A stretch of 40,679 nt of DNA from an uncultured Fusobacteriaceae bacterium (GCA_947072665.1 CAMTIW010000007.1:1-40679); one strand, 5' to 3'. Shown: positions 24,734-32,966, counted from the first letter of the stretch. The notes: generated from the sequence alone by a model not told the origin. Numbers and translations: made by a program.

Positions 24734-25516
24734 TTGATATTAGCTATTGATGTGGGAAACACTCATATTGTAACAGGAATATTAGACAACTGTGGAGAGG
24801 TATTACTAAGCTTTAGAGTGGCTTCTAATGAGAAAATGACAGAGGATGAGTATTTTTCATATTTAAGGAATATTTCAAAATTTAATTTGATTGATATAAA
24901 GGCTATTGAAGGGATAATAGTAGCTTCAGTTGTACCTAGTCTTATTAATATTTTTAACTTTTTAGGGAAAAAATATTTTGATATAGAACCAATAATAGTA
25001 GATTTAGATTTAAATCTTCCTTTTAAATTTGATGATGGAATGAATTATTCTGGGTTTGGTGCTGATAGAATAATAGATATCGTTCAAGCTGTAACCGAAT
25101 ATAAAGAAAAAAATCTAGTGATTTTTGATTTAGGTACAGCTACAACTTATGAAGTATTAAAAGAAGGTGTTTATATAGGCGGTGGTATATTACCAGGAAT
25201 TGAAATGTCAATAAATGCACTTTTTGGAAATACAGCTAAGTTACCAAAAGTAAAATTTAGTACCCCAGAAAGTATTCTAGGGAGAAATACAAATGAACAG
25301 ATACAGGCAGGAATTTTTTATGGTTATGCAGGACAAATAAAACACATAATAAAAAAAATTAAAGAGATAGTAGATGCACCTTTTATTATTGCAACTGGTG
25401 GATTAGGAAAAATTCTATCAGCAGAAATAGAAGAGATTGATGTATATGATTCAGAACTGAGTATAAAAGGATTATATACTCTTTACCAAAAGAATAAAAA
25501 TAGAGTGGGAAATTAA
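24734..25516 (+). CDS. coaX: Type III pantothenate kinase
   Basis: Phosphorylates pantothenate in the first committed step of coenzyme A synthesis; the type III enzyme is not feedback-inhibited by CoA. 260 residues of ASKHA fold: phosphate-1 motif AIDVGNTHIVTG at the N-terminus, GADRIIDIVQAV, phosphate-2 FDLGTATTYEV with GGGILPGIEMS, and ATGGLGK near the end. The start is the rare codon TTG (24734), fixed by GGGAGG at 24722-24727 and by the MILAIDVGNT N-terminus. It is the first gene of a tightly packed four-gene run with tmcAL, a transporter and a comEC-like gene. Confidence 0.95.
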   Translation: MILAIDVGNTHIVTGILDNCGEVLLSFRVASNEKMTEDEYFSYLRNISKFNLIDIKAIEGIIVASVVPSLINIFNFLGKKYFDIEPIIVDLDLNLPFKFDDGMNYSGFGADRIIDIVQAVTEYKEKNLVIFDLGTATTYEVLKEGVYIGGGILPGIEMSINALFGNTAKLPKVKFSTPESILGRNTNEQIQAGIFYGYAGQIKHIIKKIKEIVDAPFIIATGGLGKILSAEIEEIDVYDSELSIKGLYTLYQKNKNRVGN

Positions 25517-26707
25517 ATGCTAAAAGCAGTTGGACTTATAGTTGAATATAACCCTTTTCATAATGGTCATAAATATCATTTTGAAAAAGCTAAAAAAGAA
25601 TCCCAAGGTGACATTGTTATCGCTGTTATGAGTGGTGATTATGTTCAGAGGGGGGAGCCGTCTTTTTTGGATAGATGGACAAAAACACAGATGGCTCTGG
25701 AAAATGGTATTGATATTATATTGGAATTACCTAGTTTCTATTCTACTCAAAATGCTGAAATTTTTTCTATTGGTGCTGTGGGGATTTTAGATATAATGGG
25801 TGTAAGTACAATTGTTTTTGGTTCTGAATGTGGAGATATTGAAAAATTAAAAAAAATATCTCTAATAGAAGAGAGTGTAGAATTTAAAGAAAATCTTATT
25901 CTAGAACTGAAACAAGGAAAATCTTATCCCATAGCTTATAGCAATAGCTTAAAGAATATATTTCCAAATATAGAGATTAAATCTAATGATATATTGGGAA
26001 TAGAATATATTAAAGCAGAGTCAAAATTAAAAAATAGAATAGCTATGAAATGTATATCAAGGATTGGTGTAGGTTATAATGATATTTCTGTATCACAAGA
26101 TATAGCTAGTGCTACTGGAATTAGGAAAAAAATATTTGATATGGAAAATATAATAAAATATATTCCTAAACAAAGTTATTCTATAATGAAAGAAAAGATA
26201 GAAGGGAAAGAAATAGTAAGATTGAAAGATTTTTATTTTTTAATTAGATATGAAATAATAAATAATTATTTAAAATTGAATAAAATACAAGATATCGAAA
26301 CAGGATTAGAGAATAGATTATATGAATGTGCTCAAAAATATTCTAATTTTGATGATTTTTTTGAAAATTTAATGACCAAAAGATATACAAAGGGAAGGAT
26401 TCAAAGAGTCTTAATTCATATTCTTTTAGGTTTAACTGAAGAATTAACAAAAGAAGTAAAAGAAAGTGTACCTTATGTGAGAGTTATGGGATTTTCGGAA
26501 AATGGTCAAAAATATCTTTCTCAATTAAAAAAAGAAAGAAAAAAAAATGAAATAAATTCACCTAAAATAATAACAAGTTTAAAGAATATAACTAAAGAAT
26601 TATCAGAAAGAGAAAGAGAAATATTAAATTTTAATGAAAAATGTTCTCTTATTTATAAGATGATTTCTTTATACGAGGAAAAAAAAATTCCATTAATAAA
26701 AAGGTAG
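25517..26707 (+). CDS. tmcAL: tRNA(Met) cytidine acetate ligase
   Basis: ATP-dependent enzyme that uses acetate directly to form ac4C34 in elongator tRNA-Met (formerly YlbM). The 396 residues show the nucleotidyltransferase-like core with VGLIVEYNPFHNGHKYHFEKAK (HxGH motif), VIAVMSGDYVQRGEPSFLDRWTKTQMALENGIDIILELP, and the helical C-terminal region. It begins immediately after the coaX stop (0 bases between), so it is translationally coupled. Enzymes of this family replace TmcA of enterobacteria and are typical of Firmicutes and Fusobacteria. Length is normal. Confidence 0.94.
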   Translation: MLKAVGLIVEYNPFHNGHKYHFEKAKKESQGDIVIAVMSGDYVQRGEPSFLDRWTKTQMALENGIDIILELPSFYSTQNAEIFSIGAVGILDIMGVSTIVFGSECGDIEKLKKISLIEESVEFKENLILELKQGKSYPIAYSNSLKNIFPNIEIKSNDILGIEYIKAESKLKNRIAMKCISRIGVGYNDISVSQDIASATGIRKKIFDMENIIKYIPKQSYSIMKEKIEGKEIVRLKDFYFLIRYEIINNYLKLNKIQDIETGLENRLYECAQKYSNFDDFFENLMTKRYTKGRIQRVLIHILLGLTEELTKEVKESVPYVRVMGFSENGQKYLSQLKKERKKNEINSPKIITSLKNITKELSEREREILNFNEKCSLIYKMISLYEEKKIPLIKR

Positions 26708-26713
26708 GAATTA

Positions 26714-28006
26714 ATGAATAATAAAATATCTCTGAAAACACAAATTTTTTATGGTGCTGGGGTAAGTTATGCCATTGTGGATCAAATCTTTGCTCAGTGG
26801 ATATTATATTTTTATCTTCCACCAGAAAGCTCGGGGCTCATAAGAATTCTTCCACCAATTTTATTATCTCTAGCCCTAGGAATATCAAGAATAGTTGATA
26901 TTATAACTGATCCTTTAGTTGGGTATATATCTGATAAAGTAAGTACAAGATGGGGTCGTAGAATACCTTTTATAGCTTTTGGGACTATTCCGTTATCTTT
27001 ATCAACAATAGCTTTTTTTTATCCCCCTATGTCAAGTGATGGTTTAAATTTTTTATATTTAGCAGTAGTAGGTTCTATTTTCTTTAGTTTTTATACAATA
27101 GTTGGCGGTCCATATAATGCACTTATTCCAGAGATTGGAAGAAATAGTGATGAAAGGTTAGCTCTTTCCACATGGCAATCAGTATTTAGATTGATTTATA
27201 GTGGCATGGCTATGATTACACCTGGTATTTTGATAAAATATCTAGGTGATGGGAATACATTGGTTGGTATAAGGGGTATGGTTATAGTTCTTTCTATTTT
27301 ATCAAGTTTAGGAGCTTGTTTTACAATATTTGGAGTAAATGAAAAAAAATATTCATTGAATAAAGTTTCTAAAATAGAATTTAAAGAAACTGTTAAAATT
27401 TTATTTAAAGAAAAATATTTTATAAATTATCTTTTAGGATTATTATTTTTCTTTGTAGGTTTTAATAGTTTAAGAGCTATAATGAATTACTATGTAGAAG
27501 ATATTATGGGTTATGGAAAAGGTAGTATAACAGTAGTTTCAATTTTACTTTTTGGGGTTGCAGGATTATTTTTTTATCCTATAACTAAATTATCAAAAAA
27601 ATATGGATATAAAAAATTAATGATAACTAGTTTAATATTATTGATAATTTTATCCACTACACTTTGTTTTGTTGGGAATATATTTTCTAAAAAATCAGGA
27701 TTTTTTATTTTTGGACTCCTGGGAATACCAGTATCAGGAGCAGCATTTATATTTCCTCCTGCAATGCTAAGTGAAATAAGTGTTAAAATAAGTGAAAAAA
27801 ATAATCAAAGTATAGAGGGGATTTGTTTTGGAATACAAGGCTTTTTTTTAAAATTAGCTTTTATGATTTCTATAATTATTTTGCCAATAATATTATCTTT
27901 TAAGGGTAATGGACTAGTGGGAAAAATTGGTATATATTCAACATCTTTGTTTTCAGCTTTTTCATTTTTAGTTGCTCTAATTTTTTATATAAAATATGAG
28001 GAGTAA
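26714..28006 (+). CDS. GPH-family sugar:cation symporter (MFS_2)
   Basis: Inner-membrane transporter of 430 residues with about 12 hydrophobic segments. The N-terminal block ISRIVDIITDPLVGYISDKVSTRWGRRIPFIAFGTIP is the hallmark of the glycoside-pentoside-hexuronide:cation symporter family, and GGPYNALIPEIG follows. Relatives move melibiose, xylosides, glucuronides or, in eukaryotic branches, lysophospholipids; the substrate cannot be told here and no sugar-catabolic gene is adjacent. It lies 6 bases after tmcAL and 6 before the comEC-like gene, so it is part of the operon by spacing rather than by evident function. Confidence 0.85.
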   Translation: MNNKISLKTQIFYGAGVSYAIVDQIFAQWILYFYLPPESSGLIRILPPILLSLALGISRIVDIITDPLVGYISDKVSTRWGRRIPFIAFGTIPLSLSTIAFFYPPMSSDGLNFLYLAVVGSIFFSFYTIVGGPYNALIPEIGRNSDERLALSTWQSVFRLIYSGMAMITPGILIKYLGDGNTLVGIRGMVIVLSILSSLGACFTIFGVNEKKYSLNKVSKIEFKETVKILFKEKYFINYLLGLLFFFVGFNSLRAIMNYYVEDIMGYGKGSITVVSILLFGVAGLFFYPITKLSKKYGYKKLMITSLILLIILSTTLCFVGNIFSKKSGFFIFGLLGIPVSGAAFIFPPAMLSEISVKISEKNNQSIEGICFGIQGFFLKLAFMISIIILPIILSFKGNGLVGKIGIYSTSLFSAFSFLVALIFYIKYEE

Positions 28007-28012
28007 TTAAAA

Positions 28013-29152
28013 ATGGATATAATTTTTATAGGAATAACAATATTAGTAACAGGAATTATATATAAAAAGAAAAATATTCTTTTTTATATAATTCCTGTTA
28101 TATTTTTAATGAGAACTTATACCCAAGTAGATAATAAAAGTTATAACAGATCAGAAAAAATAAATGTAATTTCGGAAATTTATGAAGATAGAGGAGAGGT
28201 TTTAAAAATAAATAATAAATTTTCTAAAATTAAAAATTATGTAGTGGTTTCAAATCTTCCCAATGGTAAATACTATATAGAAGGTATTGTTCAAGATAAA
28301 CATCAAGGTGAATATTTTAATGAATACAGGTTAGATATTATAGAAGTTAGAGAGATAAAAAATAACTTTATTGAAAATATTTTAAATAAAAGGGTGGATA
28401 TAGCATTAAAAAATTCTAGTAATGAGCAAAAAAATTTATATAAAGGTATAGTATTAGGAGAAAAAAAACAAATTTATAAAAGAATAAAAAAACTTTTTAT
28501 AGAAACTGGTGTCGCACATCTTTTGGCAATTTCAGGCTTACATATGGGAATTGTTCTCTATACCATATCAACTTTATTATTTAAATTCAAAGTAAAAAAA
28601 AGAGTTCGTGATGTTTTAACATTAGTATTTTTAACATTATATTTTTTTTGTATTCCAAGCTCTCCTTCTGTTATACGAGCTTATATAATGGCTGTTATTT
28701 ATCTATTGGGAAATATACTTTATGAAAATGCTGATTTTAAAAAATCTTTGTGGATTTCTTTTATTGTTAGTTTACTTTTAAATCCTGTTATTTTTTATGA
28801 TGTTTCCTTTGTTTTATCCTATTCTGCAATTTTGGGAATAATCATAATAACTCCATTTTTAAAAAAAATTAATCATTATATAAATATTTATATAAAAAAA
28901 AAATCTATTAATTATATCTTAAATTACTTTTTATTCACTTTATTTTTACAAATAATTTTATCTCCCTTAATTTTTTATTATTTTGATAAATTTTCTATAA
29001 AAACAATTTTGTGTAGTTTATTAATAACACCAATAGGAACATTGTATATATTTTCATGTTTTATTTCACTTATATTTCCAACTATGTTTATTACAAATAA
29101 TTTATATTATATATTAATAAATTCCATGCTATTTTTATTAAATTATTGGTAA
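28013..29152 (+). CDS. ComEC/Rec2-like competence membrane protein lacking the nuclease domain
   Basis: 379-residue membrane protein. Residues about 1-40 hold two N-terminal membrane segments and 45-120 an OB-like domain. From about 130 the Competence domain follows with the signature GVAHLLAISGLHMGIVLYTIS, and then PSSPSVIRAYIMAVIYLLG and multiple membrane helices. Full-length ComEC forms the DNA uptake channel and usually runs to 600-800 residues with a C-terminal metallo-beta-lactamase domain thought to degrade the non-transported strand. This protein stops after the channel domain, and the next 70 bases contain no such domain. Either it is a short natural form or the nuclease part is encoded elsewhere. 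Confidence 0.85.
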   Translation: MDIIFIGITILVTGIIYKKKNILFYIIPVIFLMRTYTQVDNKSYNRSEKINVISEIYEDRGEVLKINNKFSKIKNYVVVSNLPNGKYYIEGIVQDKHQGEYFNEYRLDIIEVREIKNNFIENILNKRVDIALKNSSNEQKNLYKGIVLGEKKQIYKRIKKLFIETGVAHLLAISGLHMGIVLYTISTLLFKFKVKKRVRDVLTLVFLTLYFFCIPSSPSVIRAYIMAVIYLLGNILYENADFKKSLWISFIVSLLLNPVIFYDVSFVLSYSAILGIIIITPFLKKINHYINIYIKKKSINYILNYFLFTLFLQIILSPLIFYYFDKFSIKTILCSLLITPIGTLYIFSCFISLIFPTMFITNNLYYILINSMLFLLNYW

Positions 29153-29181
29153 TAATAAATTAATCAAGGGAATTTATATTG

Positions 29182-29190
29182 TGCTATAAT
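29182..29190 (+). promoter_or_regulatory. Extended -10 promoter before the FUSC-like gene
   Basis: TGCTATAAT: TGn plus a perfect TATAAT at 29185-29190, 33 bases before the start codon; the -35 position is not consensus. It separates the 29224 gene from the coaX operon. Confidence 0.6.
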
Positions 29191-29223
29191 AAGATATAGA
29201 TTTATTTTTTAGGAGGAATTTAT

Positions 29224-30189
29224 ATGTTGAAGTATTTAGATCACAGGGTTATTAAAACAGCATTTGGAACATGTTTAGCAATTGCTATTGCAAATTATTT
29301 TGGAATTAAGTATGGAGCTACGGCGGGAGTAGTTACAATAATAAGTATACAAGGAACAAAGAAAGAATCTTTAAAAATAGCTCTTGAAAGATTAATAGCT
29401 TCTTTAATTGGTCTTTGTATATCAGCAATTTTATTTTATAGTTTTGGATATACACCCGTTGTATTAGGATTATTTATTTTGATTTTTATGCCTATTTGTA
29501 TAAAATTTAATTTGTTTCAAGGATTCTTAGTAACGGTGGTTTTAACAACACATATTTTAAGTGAAAAATCAGTATCCCTTAAATTTTTAGGAAATGAATT
29601 AGGAATCTTAATTTTAGGTGGGACAATAGCTATATTACTAAATTTATATATGCCTAAACTTGAAAATAAAATAAAAAAAACCCAGGATAAAATAGATAGT
29701 TTAATGTCAGAAATAATAAAAGATATGTCAGCGGACTTACTCTGTAATTGTGTTTCAATAAATGAAGAAAAATTATTTGTTGAGTTAAAAAAAGTCATTG
29801 AATCAGGAAAAATATTAGCCCTAACAAATTTTAATAATGCATTATTAAATAGTTCCACTTATGAAATAGATTTATTTAATATGAAAAGAAATCAGTATGG
29901 TGTTTTAAAAAGAATGAGATACCATTTCAGAAGTTTTTACATAACTTATGATCAAAGTTTAATGATATCTAATTTTACAAAAAAAATTGGAGAATCAGTG
30001 GGAAAAACAAGATTATTATCTGAGCTTAAAGCTGAATTAATAACGTTAAAGTATACTTTTAGAAGAATGGATTTACCCAAAACAAGGGAAGAATTTGAAA
30101 ATAGAGCTACATTAGCACAATTTTTAAATGATTTAGAAGATTTCTTGGATATAAAAACAGAGTTTATAAAAAAATATAGTGATAAATAG
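29224..30189 (+). CDS. Aromatic-acid exporter-like membrane protein (ArAE_1/FUSC superfamily)
   Basis: 321 residues. The N-terminal half has about six hydrophobic segments beginning with the characteristic FGTCLAIAIANYFGIKYGATAGVVTIISIQGTKKESLKIALERLIASLIG, the pattern of the ArAE_1 membrane domain. The C-terminal half (about 150-321) is a soluble helical domain as in the ArAE_1_C family (KMRNQYG-like MKRNQYGVLKRMRYHFRSFY). It is related to the p-hydroxybenzoate efflux proteins and is often annotated YgaH/YqjA-like in Firmicutes; the exported compound is unknown. It has its own promoter and AGGAGG site. The yigZ-family gene starts 11 bases later and is probably co-transcribed. Confidence 0.8.
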   Translation: MLKYLDHRVIKTAFGTCLAIAIANYFGIKYGATAGVVTIISIQGTKKESLKIALERLIASLIGLCISAILFYSFGYTPVVLGLFILIFMPICIKFNLFQGFLVTVVLTTHILSEKSVSLKFLGNELGILILGGTIAILLNLYMPKLENKIKKTQDKIDSLMSEIIKDMSADLLCNCVSINEEKLFVELKKVIESGKILALTNFNNALLNSSTYEIDLFNMKRNQYGVLKRMRYHFRSFYITYDQSLMISNFTKKIGESVGKTRLLSELKAELITLKYTFRRMDLPKTREEFENRATLAQFLNDLEDFLDIKTEFIKKYSDK

Positions 30190-30200
30190 TTGAGGAGAAA

Positions 30201-30779
30201 ATGAAAACAATAAAAATAGAAACTTATATAGAGTTTGAAGAAAAAAAATCTAAATTTATAGGATATATAAAACCTATTCAGACAAAAGAAGAAGCTGAAA
30301 TTTTTATAAAGAAAATTAAAGAAAAACATAGGGATGCTACACATAATTGTAGTGTTTATAAAGTTTTAGAGAATGGTCAGGAGTATTTTAAAGCTGATGA
30401 TGATGGTGAACCTTCTGGAACTGCAGGGAAGCCCATGGGTGAAATTTTAACTTATATGGAAGTAGATAATTTAGTTATTGTAGCTACAAGATATTTTGGA
30501 GGTATTAAATTAGGTGCAGGAGGTCTTGTTAGAAATTATGCTAAAACAGCAAAATTAGCAGTTCAAGAAGCTGGGATAGAAACTTATTTAGAAGTAAAAA
30601 AATATATGTTAGATTTTTCTTATAATAGAAATAGTGATATGGATAATTATTTGAAAACGAATAATATAGAAATTTTAGAAAAAAATTACAGTGAAAGAAT
30701 AACTTATTTGGTAAATTTATCTGAAGAACAATTTAACAGTATAAAGCTAATAACAGAAGTTCTAGTTATAGAAATTTAA
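30201..30779 (+). CDS. YigZ/IMPACT family protein
   Basis: 192-residue cytosolic protein with the UPF0029 signature: KSKFIGYIKPIQTKEEAEIFIKKIKEKHRDATHNC, DDDGEPSGTAGKPM and VIVATRYFGGIKLGAGGLVRNYAKTAKLA. A ferredoxin-like C-terminal domain follows. Bacterial YigZ has been linked to translation and nucleic-acid binding; its eukaryotic relative IMPACT regulates the GCN2 kinase. Biochemical role in bacteria is unsettled. It is the second gene after the ArAE-like gene and is closed by a bidirectional terminator. Confidence 0.92.
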   Translation: MKTIKIETYIEFEEKKSKFIGYIKPIQTKEEAEIFIKKIKEKHRDATHNCSVYKVLENGQEYFKADDDGEPSGTAGKPMGEILTYMEVDNLVIVATRYFGGIKLGAGGLVRNYAKTAKLAVQEAGIETYLEVKKYMLDFSYNRNSDMDNYLKTNNIEILEKNYSERITYLVNLSEEQFNSIKLITEVLVIEI

Positions 30780-30810
30780 AAAGAGAAAGAGTTTCAAGCT
30801 CTTTCTCTTT
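30780..30810. terminator. Bidirectional terminator between the yigZ-family gene and rnhA
   Basis: Perfect 12-bp stem AAAGAGAAAGAG / CTCTTTCTCTTT with a 7-base loop, placed between two convergent stop codons 37 bases apart. Confidence 0.85.
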
Positions 30811-30816
30811 CTATTT

Positions 30817-31476
30817 TTATGGTTTATGAAAACCTAAATCAGCTGGATTAATATCACCTGAAATAAATTCAATTGTTCCACCAAGTTTTTCAAAGACTTT
30901 TCTTCTTTTAATAACAATCTCAATAAGTTTATTGGTTTCATGAGGAAGATTTTCTTTTTTTGATCTTCCCTGAGACCAAAAATAAATAACTAAATTACTA
31001 TCTCCAAAAATTTTAAAATTTTTCTCTTGAATTGCAATATCCAGTGCATAATAAAGAGCAGCTAATTCTCCAAAATTATTTGTTCTATCTTTCCCTAAAT
31101 TTATATTTCCAAATTCATTTGTTTTATTTGGAAAATATTCATGGAGTAAAGAAAAGCCTTTTAAATTAGTAACTCGAATTTCAGTTCCAATTCCTCGTCC
31201 TGTTCCTGAATCAAAATAAATTCCATCAATTAATTTACTTTGTAAAATTTTATTATTTTTTATTTTTTCTGCTCTTTCTTCTTTTAATTTAGGATTAATT
31301 TCATACTTAGCACCATTATCAAGCCATTTTTGAGCTTCTTCCTCTAAAGAAAAAGATTTATAACGGGAAAGATTCCCTTTAACAGTAGCTTTGCAGGTAT
31401 CCCAAGAGGTTGTAATTCCTTGAACATTTTTATTTATAAGTAAGTATGCATAAAATTTTTTACCTTTGAAAGCCAT
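30817..31476 (-). CDS. rnhA: Ribonuclease HI with N-terminal viroplasmin domain
   Basis: Removes RNA from RNA-DNA hybrids. The 219 residues begin with a caulimovirus-viroplasmin (hybrid-binding) domain, KKFYAYLLINKNVQGITTSWDTCKATVKGNLSRYKSFSLEEEAQKWL (about 6-52), as in eukaryotic RNase H1 and many Gram-positive enzymes. The catalytic domain starts near 80 and its acidic residues look intact: D in IYFDSGTG, E in NNFGELAALYYAL, D in FGDSNLV and D in GDINPADLGFHK at the end. The start is ATG 31476 with GGGTGG upstream. Bases 31440-31476, encoding the first 12 residues, are included in the tandem duplication at 31440-32060. Confidence 0.93.
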   Translation of the reverse strand: MAFKGKKFYAYLLINKNVQGITTSWDTCKATVKGNLSRYKSFSLEEEAQKWLDNGAKYEINPKLKEERAEKIKNNKILQSKLIDGIYFDSGTGRGIGTEIRVTNLKGFSLLHEYFPNKTNEFGNINLGKDRTNNFGELAALYYALDIAIQEKNFKIFGDSNLVIYFWSQGRSKKENLPHETNKLIEIVIKRRKVFEKLGGTIEFISGDINPADLGFHKP

Positions 31477-31526
31477 TGTTATCTAAACACCACCCTATAT
31501 TAATTTCTTATATAATTTATCACTAA

Positions 31527-31555
31527 ATTATAGTCTAAAAAATTAAAAAAGTAAA
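31527..31555 (-). promoter_or_regulatory. rnhA promoter, copy 1
   Basis: Minus strand TTTACT (31555-31550), a 17-base spacer and a perfect TATAAT (31532-31527), about 50 bases before the rnhA start. An identical copy lies at 31836-31864 through the duplication. Confidence 0.65.
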
Positions 31556-31564
31556 ATAAAATTC

Positions 31565-31593
31565 TTGCAAAAAACAATAATACATGGTAAAAT
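31565..31593 (+). promoter_or_regulatory. rpmE promoter, copy 1
   Basis: TTGCAA, a 17-base spacer ending in TGG, and TAAAAT (31588-31593): a good sigma70-type promoter with extended -10. It drives the truncated rpmE copy and may read into the intact gene. Confidence 0.65.
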
Positions 31594-31640
31594 TTCTTGT
31601 AATATTGAAAACGAATCGAAAAAGGAAGGTGACACTTAAA

Positions 31641-31778
31641 ATGAAAAAAAATATTCATCCAAAATACGATGTAATAACAGTTGAATGTACTTGTGGAGTT
31701 AAATTTGAAACTAGATCAACTTTAGCAAAACCTGAGCTTAAAATAGCTGTAAGTATGCATAAAATTTTTTACCTTTGA
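31641..31778 (+). pseudogene. Truncated duplicate of rpmE
   Basis: First 37 codons are identical to the intact rpmE, including the ribosome binding site (GGAAGGTG) and Cys16/Cys18. The frame then runs across the duplication joint into antisense rnhA sequence and ends after eight foreign residues (SMHKIFYL). The 45-residue product would lack Cys38 and Cys41 of the zinc site and the C-terminal half that contacts the ribosome, so it is not expected to work as L31. It should nevertheless be transcribed and translated as efficiently as the real gene. Confidence 0.9.
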
Positions 31779-31835
31779 AAGCCATTGTTATCTAAACACC
31801 ACCCTATATTAATTTCTTATATAATTTATCACTAA

Positions 31836-31864
31836 ATTATAGTCTAAAAAATTAAAAAAGTAAA
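31836..31864 (-). promoter_or_regulatory. rnhA promoter, duplicated copy 2
   Basis: Exact copy of 31527-31555. It points left and would transcribe antisense across the truncated rpmE copy, then read into rnhA in the sense direction, so rnhA now has two promoters in series. Confidence 0.6.
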
Positions 31865-31873
31865 ATAAAATTC

Positions 31874-31902
31874 TTGCAAAAAACAATAATACATGGTAAA
31901 AT
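31874..31902 (+). promoter_or_regulatory. rpmE promoter, copy 2
   Basis: TTGCAA, 17 bases ending in TGG, TAAAAT: the promoter immediately before the intact rpmE, identical to that at 31565-31593. Confidence 0.65.
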
Positions 31903-31949
31903 TTCTTGTAATATTGAAAACGAATCGAAAAAGGAAGGTGACACTTAAA

Positions 31950-32159
31950 ATGAAAAAAAATATTCATCCAAAATACGATGTAATAACAGTTGAATGTACT
32001 TGTGGAGTTAAATTTGAAACTAGATCAACTTTAGCAAAACCTGAGCTTAAAATAGCTGTATGTTCTAATTGCCATCAATTTTATACTGGTAAAGCTAAAT
32101 TTAATGATGCTGACGGTAGAGTTGATAAATTTAATAAAAAATTCAAAATTGCTAAATAA
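31950..32159 (+). CDS. rpmE: 50S ribosomal protein L31, zinc-binding form
   Basis: Large-subunit protein bridging to the small subunit, 69 residues. The zinc ribbon is complete: C16 and C18 (ECTCG) with C38 and C41 ([11 protein letters not shown]). The C-terminal [15 protein letters not shown] is typical. It is therefore the C+ type, which loses its zinc and is replaced by a C- paralogue under zinc limitation in some bacteria. The start is ATG 31950 after GGAAGGTG; the frame is open further upstream, but L31 begins MKKNIHP. The 5' part, up to codon 37, is duplicated upstream. A clear terminator follows. Confidence 0.97.
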   Translation: MKKNIHPKYDVITVECTCGVKFETRSTLAKPELKIAVCSNCHQFYTGKAKFNDADGRVDKFNKKFKIAK

Positions 32160-32163
32160 TAAG

Positions 32164-32188
32164 AAGAGGCGAATTGCCTCTTTTTTTT
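32164..32188 (+). terminator. Terminator of rpmE
   Basis: AAGAGGC / GCCTCTT around the loop GAATT, then a T8 tail, 4 bases after the stop. Confidence 0.9.
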
Positions 32189-32216
32189 GTAAAAAAAAAA
32201 TTTAGGGAGGATAAAA

Positions 32217-32843
32217 ATGGCAGTTATAGAAGTAAATCATCCATTAATTCAACACAAATTAACAATTTTAAGAGATAAGACAACGGATACTAAAACATTT
32301 AGAGAGAATCTAAATGAGATTGCAAAATTAATGACATATGAGGCTACAAAAAATCTTAAAGTAGAGGAATCTACAGTAGAAACACCAATTATGAAAACAA
32401 GAGGGTATACTTTACAGGATAAAGCTGTTGGAATTGTACCGATTTTAAGAGCAGGTCTTGGAATGGTAGAAGGAATTTTAGATTTAGTACCAACTGCTAA
32501 AATTGGACATATTGGAGTTTATAGAAATGAAGAAACTTTAGAACCAGTATATTATTATTGCAAACTTCCTGAAGATATAGCAGAAAGAAAAGTTTTACTT
32601 TTAGATCCAATGTTGGCAACAGGTGGTTCAGCTGTTTATGCCATAGATTATTTAAAAGAAAATGGAGTAACAGATATAGTATTTATGTGTTTAGTTGCTG
32701 CTCCAGAAGGAATAGCAAAAATACTCAACAAACATCCAGATGTAGATATATATATTGCAAAAATAGATCAAGGGTTAGATTCTAATGGTTATATATATCC
32801 TGGATTAGGAGATTGTGGAGATAGAATATTTGGTACTAAGTAA
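32217..32843 (+). CDS. upp: Uracil phosphoribosyltransferase
   Basis: Salvages uracil to UMP with PRPP; complements the nucleoside-degrading operon at the start of the window, which releases uracil. 208 residues with [19 protein letters not shown], the PRPP loop [19 protein letters not shown], and the C-terminal [17 protein letters not shown], all standard for the GTP-activated bacterial enzyme. ATG 32217 follows TTAGGGAGG. It is flanked by terminators on both sides, so the unit is monocistronic; I did not find a confident promoter in the short gap after rpmE. Confidence 0.97.
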   Translation: MAVIEVNHPLIQHKLTILRDKTTDTKTFRENLNEIAKLMTYEATKNLKVEESTVETPIMKTRGYTLQDKAVGIVPILRAGLGMVEGILDLVPTAKIGHIGVYRNEETLEPVYYYCKLPEDIAERKVLLLDPMLATGGSAVYAIDYLKENGVTDIVFMCLVAAPEGIAKILNKHPDVDIYIAKIDQGLDSNGYIYPGLGDCGDRIFGTK

Positions 32844-32873
32844 TATTTTGGTAATATTTTTATAAAAAAATAA

Positions 32874-32918
32874 AAAAAACAGAGTAAAACTTGAGATTAG
32901 TTGGTTACTCTGTTTTTT
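32874..32918 (+). terminator. Terminator of upp
   Basis: 14-bp stem AAAAAACAGAGTAA / TTACTCTGTTTTTT with a 17-base loop, followed by further T-rich sequence. Confidence 0.85.
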
Positions 32919-32945
32919 GTTGTTTTTTTTTATTCAATTTTAAGG

Positions 32946-32951
32946 TATAAT
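32946..32951 (+). promoter_or_regulatory. -10 box for the NUDIX gene
   Basis: Perfect TATAAT 15 bases before the ATG, behind a long T tract without a clear -35 box. Start of transcription would be only about 9 bases before the start codon, so the leader is very short. Confidence 0.35.
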
Positions 32952-32966
32952 TAGATAGGTGATAAA

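Larger units (their letters stand above)
31440..32060. repeat. Perfect 309-bp tandem duplication spanning the rnhA-rpmE divergent region
   Basis: Bases 31440-31748 are repeated without a single difference at 31749-32057, and identity continues for 3 bases (GTA) at the boundary, so homology is 312 bases at an offset of 309. Each unit holds the first codons of rnhA, both divergent promoters, the rpmE ribosome site and the first 37 codons of rpmE. The GTA microhomology at the joint and the absence of divergence point to a very recent event (slippage or short-homology repair) or to an assembly artefact. Confidence 0.95.

Noticed and set aside
29153-29223. Detached metallo-beta-lactamase domain after the comEC-like gene
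   Set aside because: The 71 bases hold only a promoter and ribosome site; no HxHxDH-type sequence is present in any frame nearby.
31584-31640. N-terminal extension of both rpmE copies ([15 protein letters not shown]...)
   Set aside because: The extension overlaps the promoter -10 region and lacks a ribosome site; L31 proteins start at MKKNIHP-type sequence.
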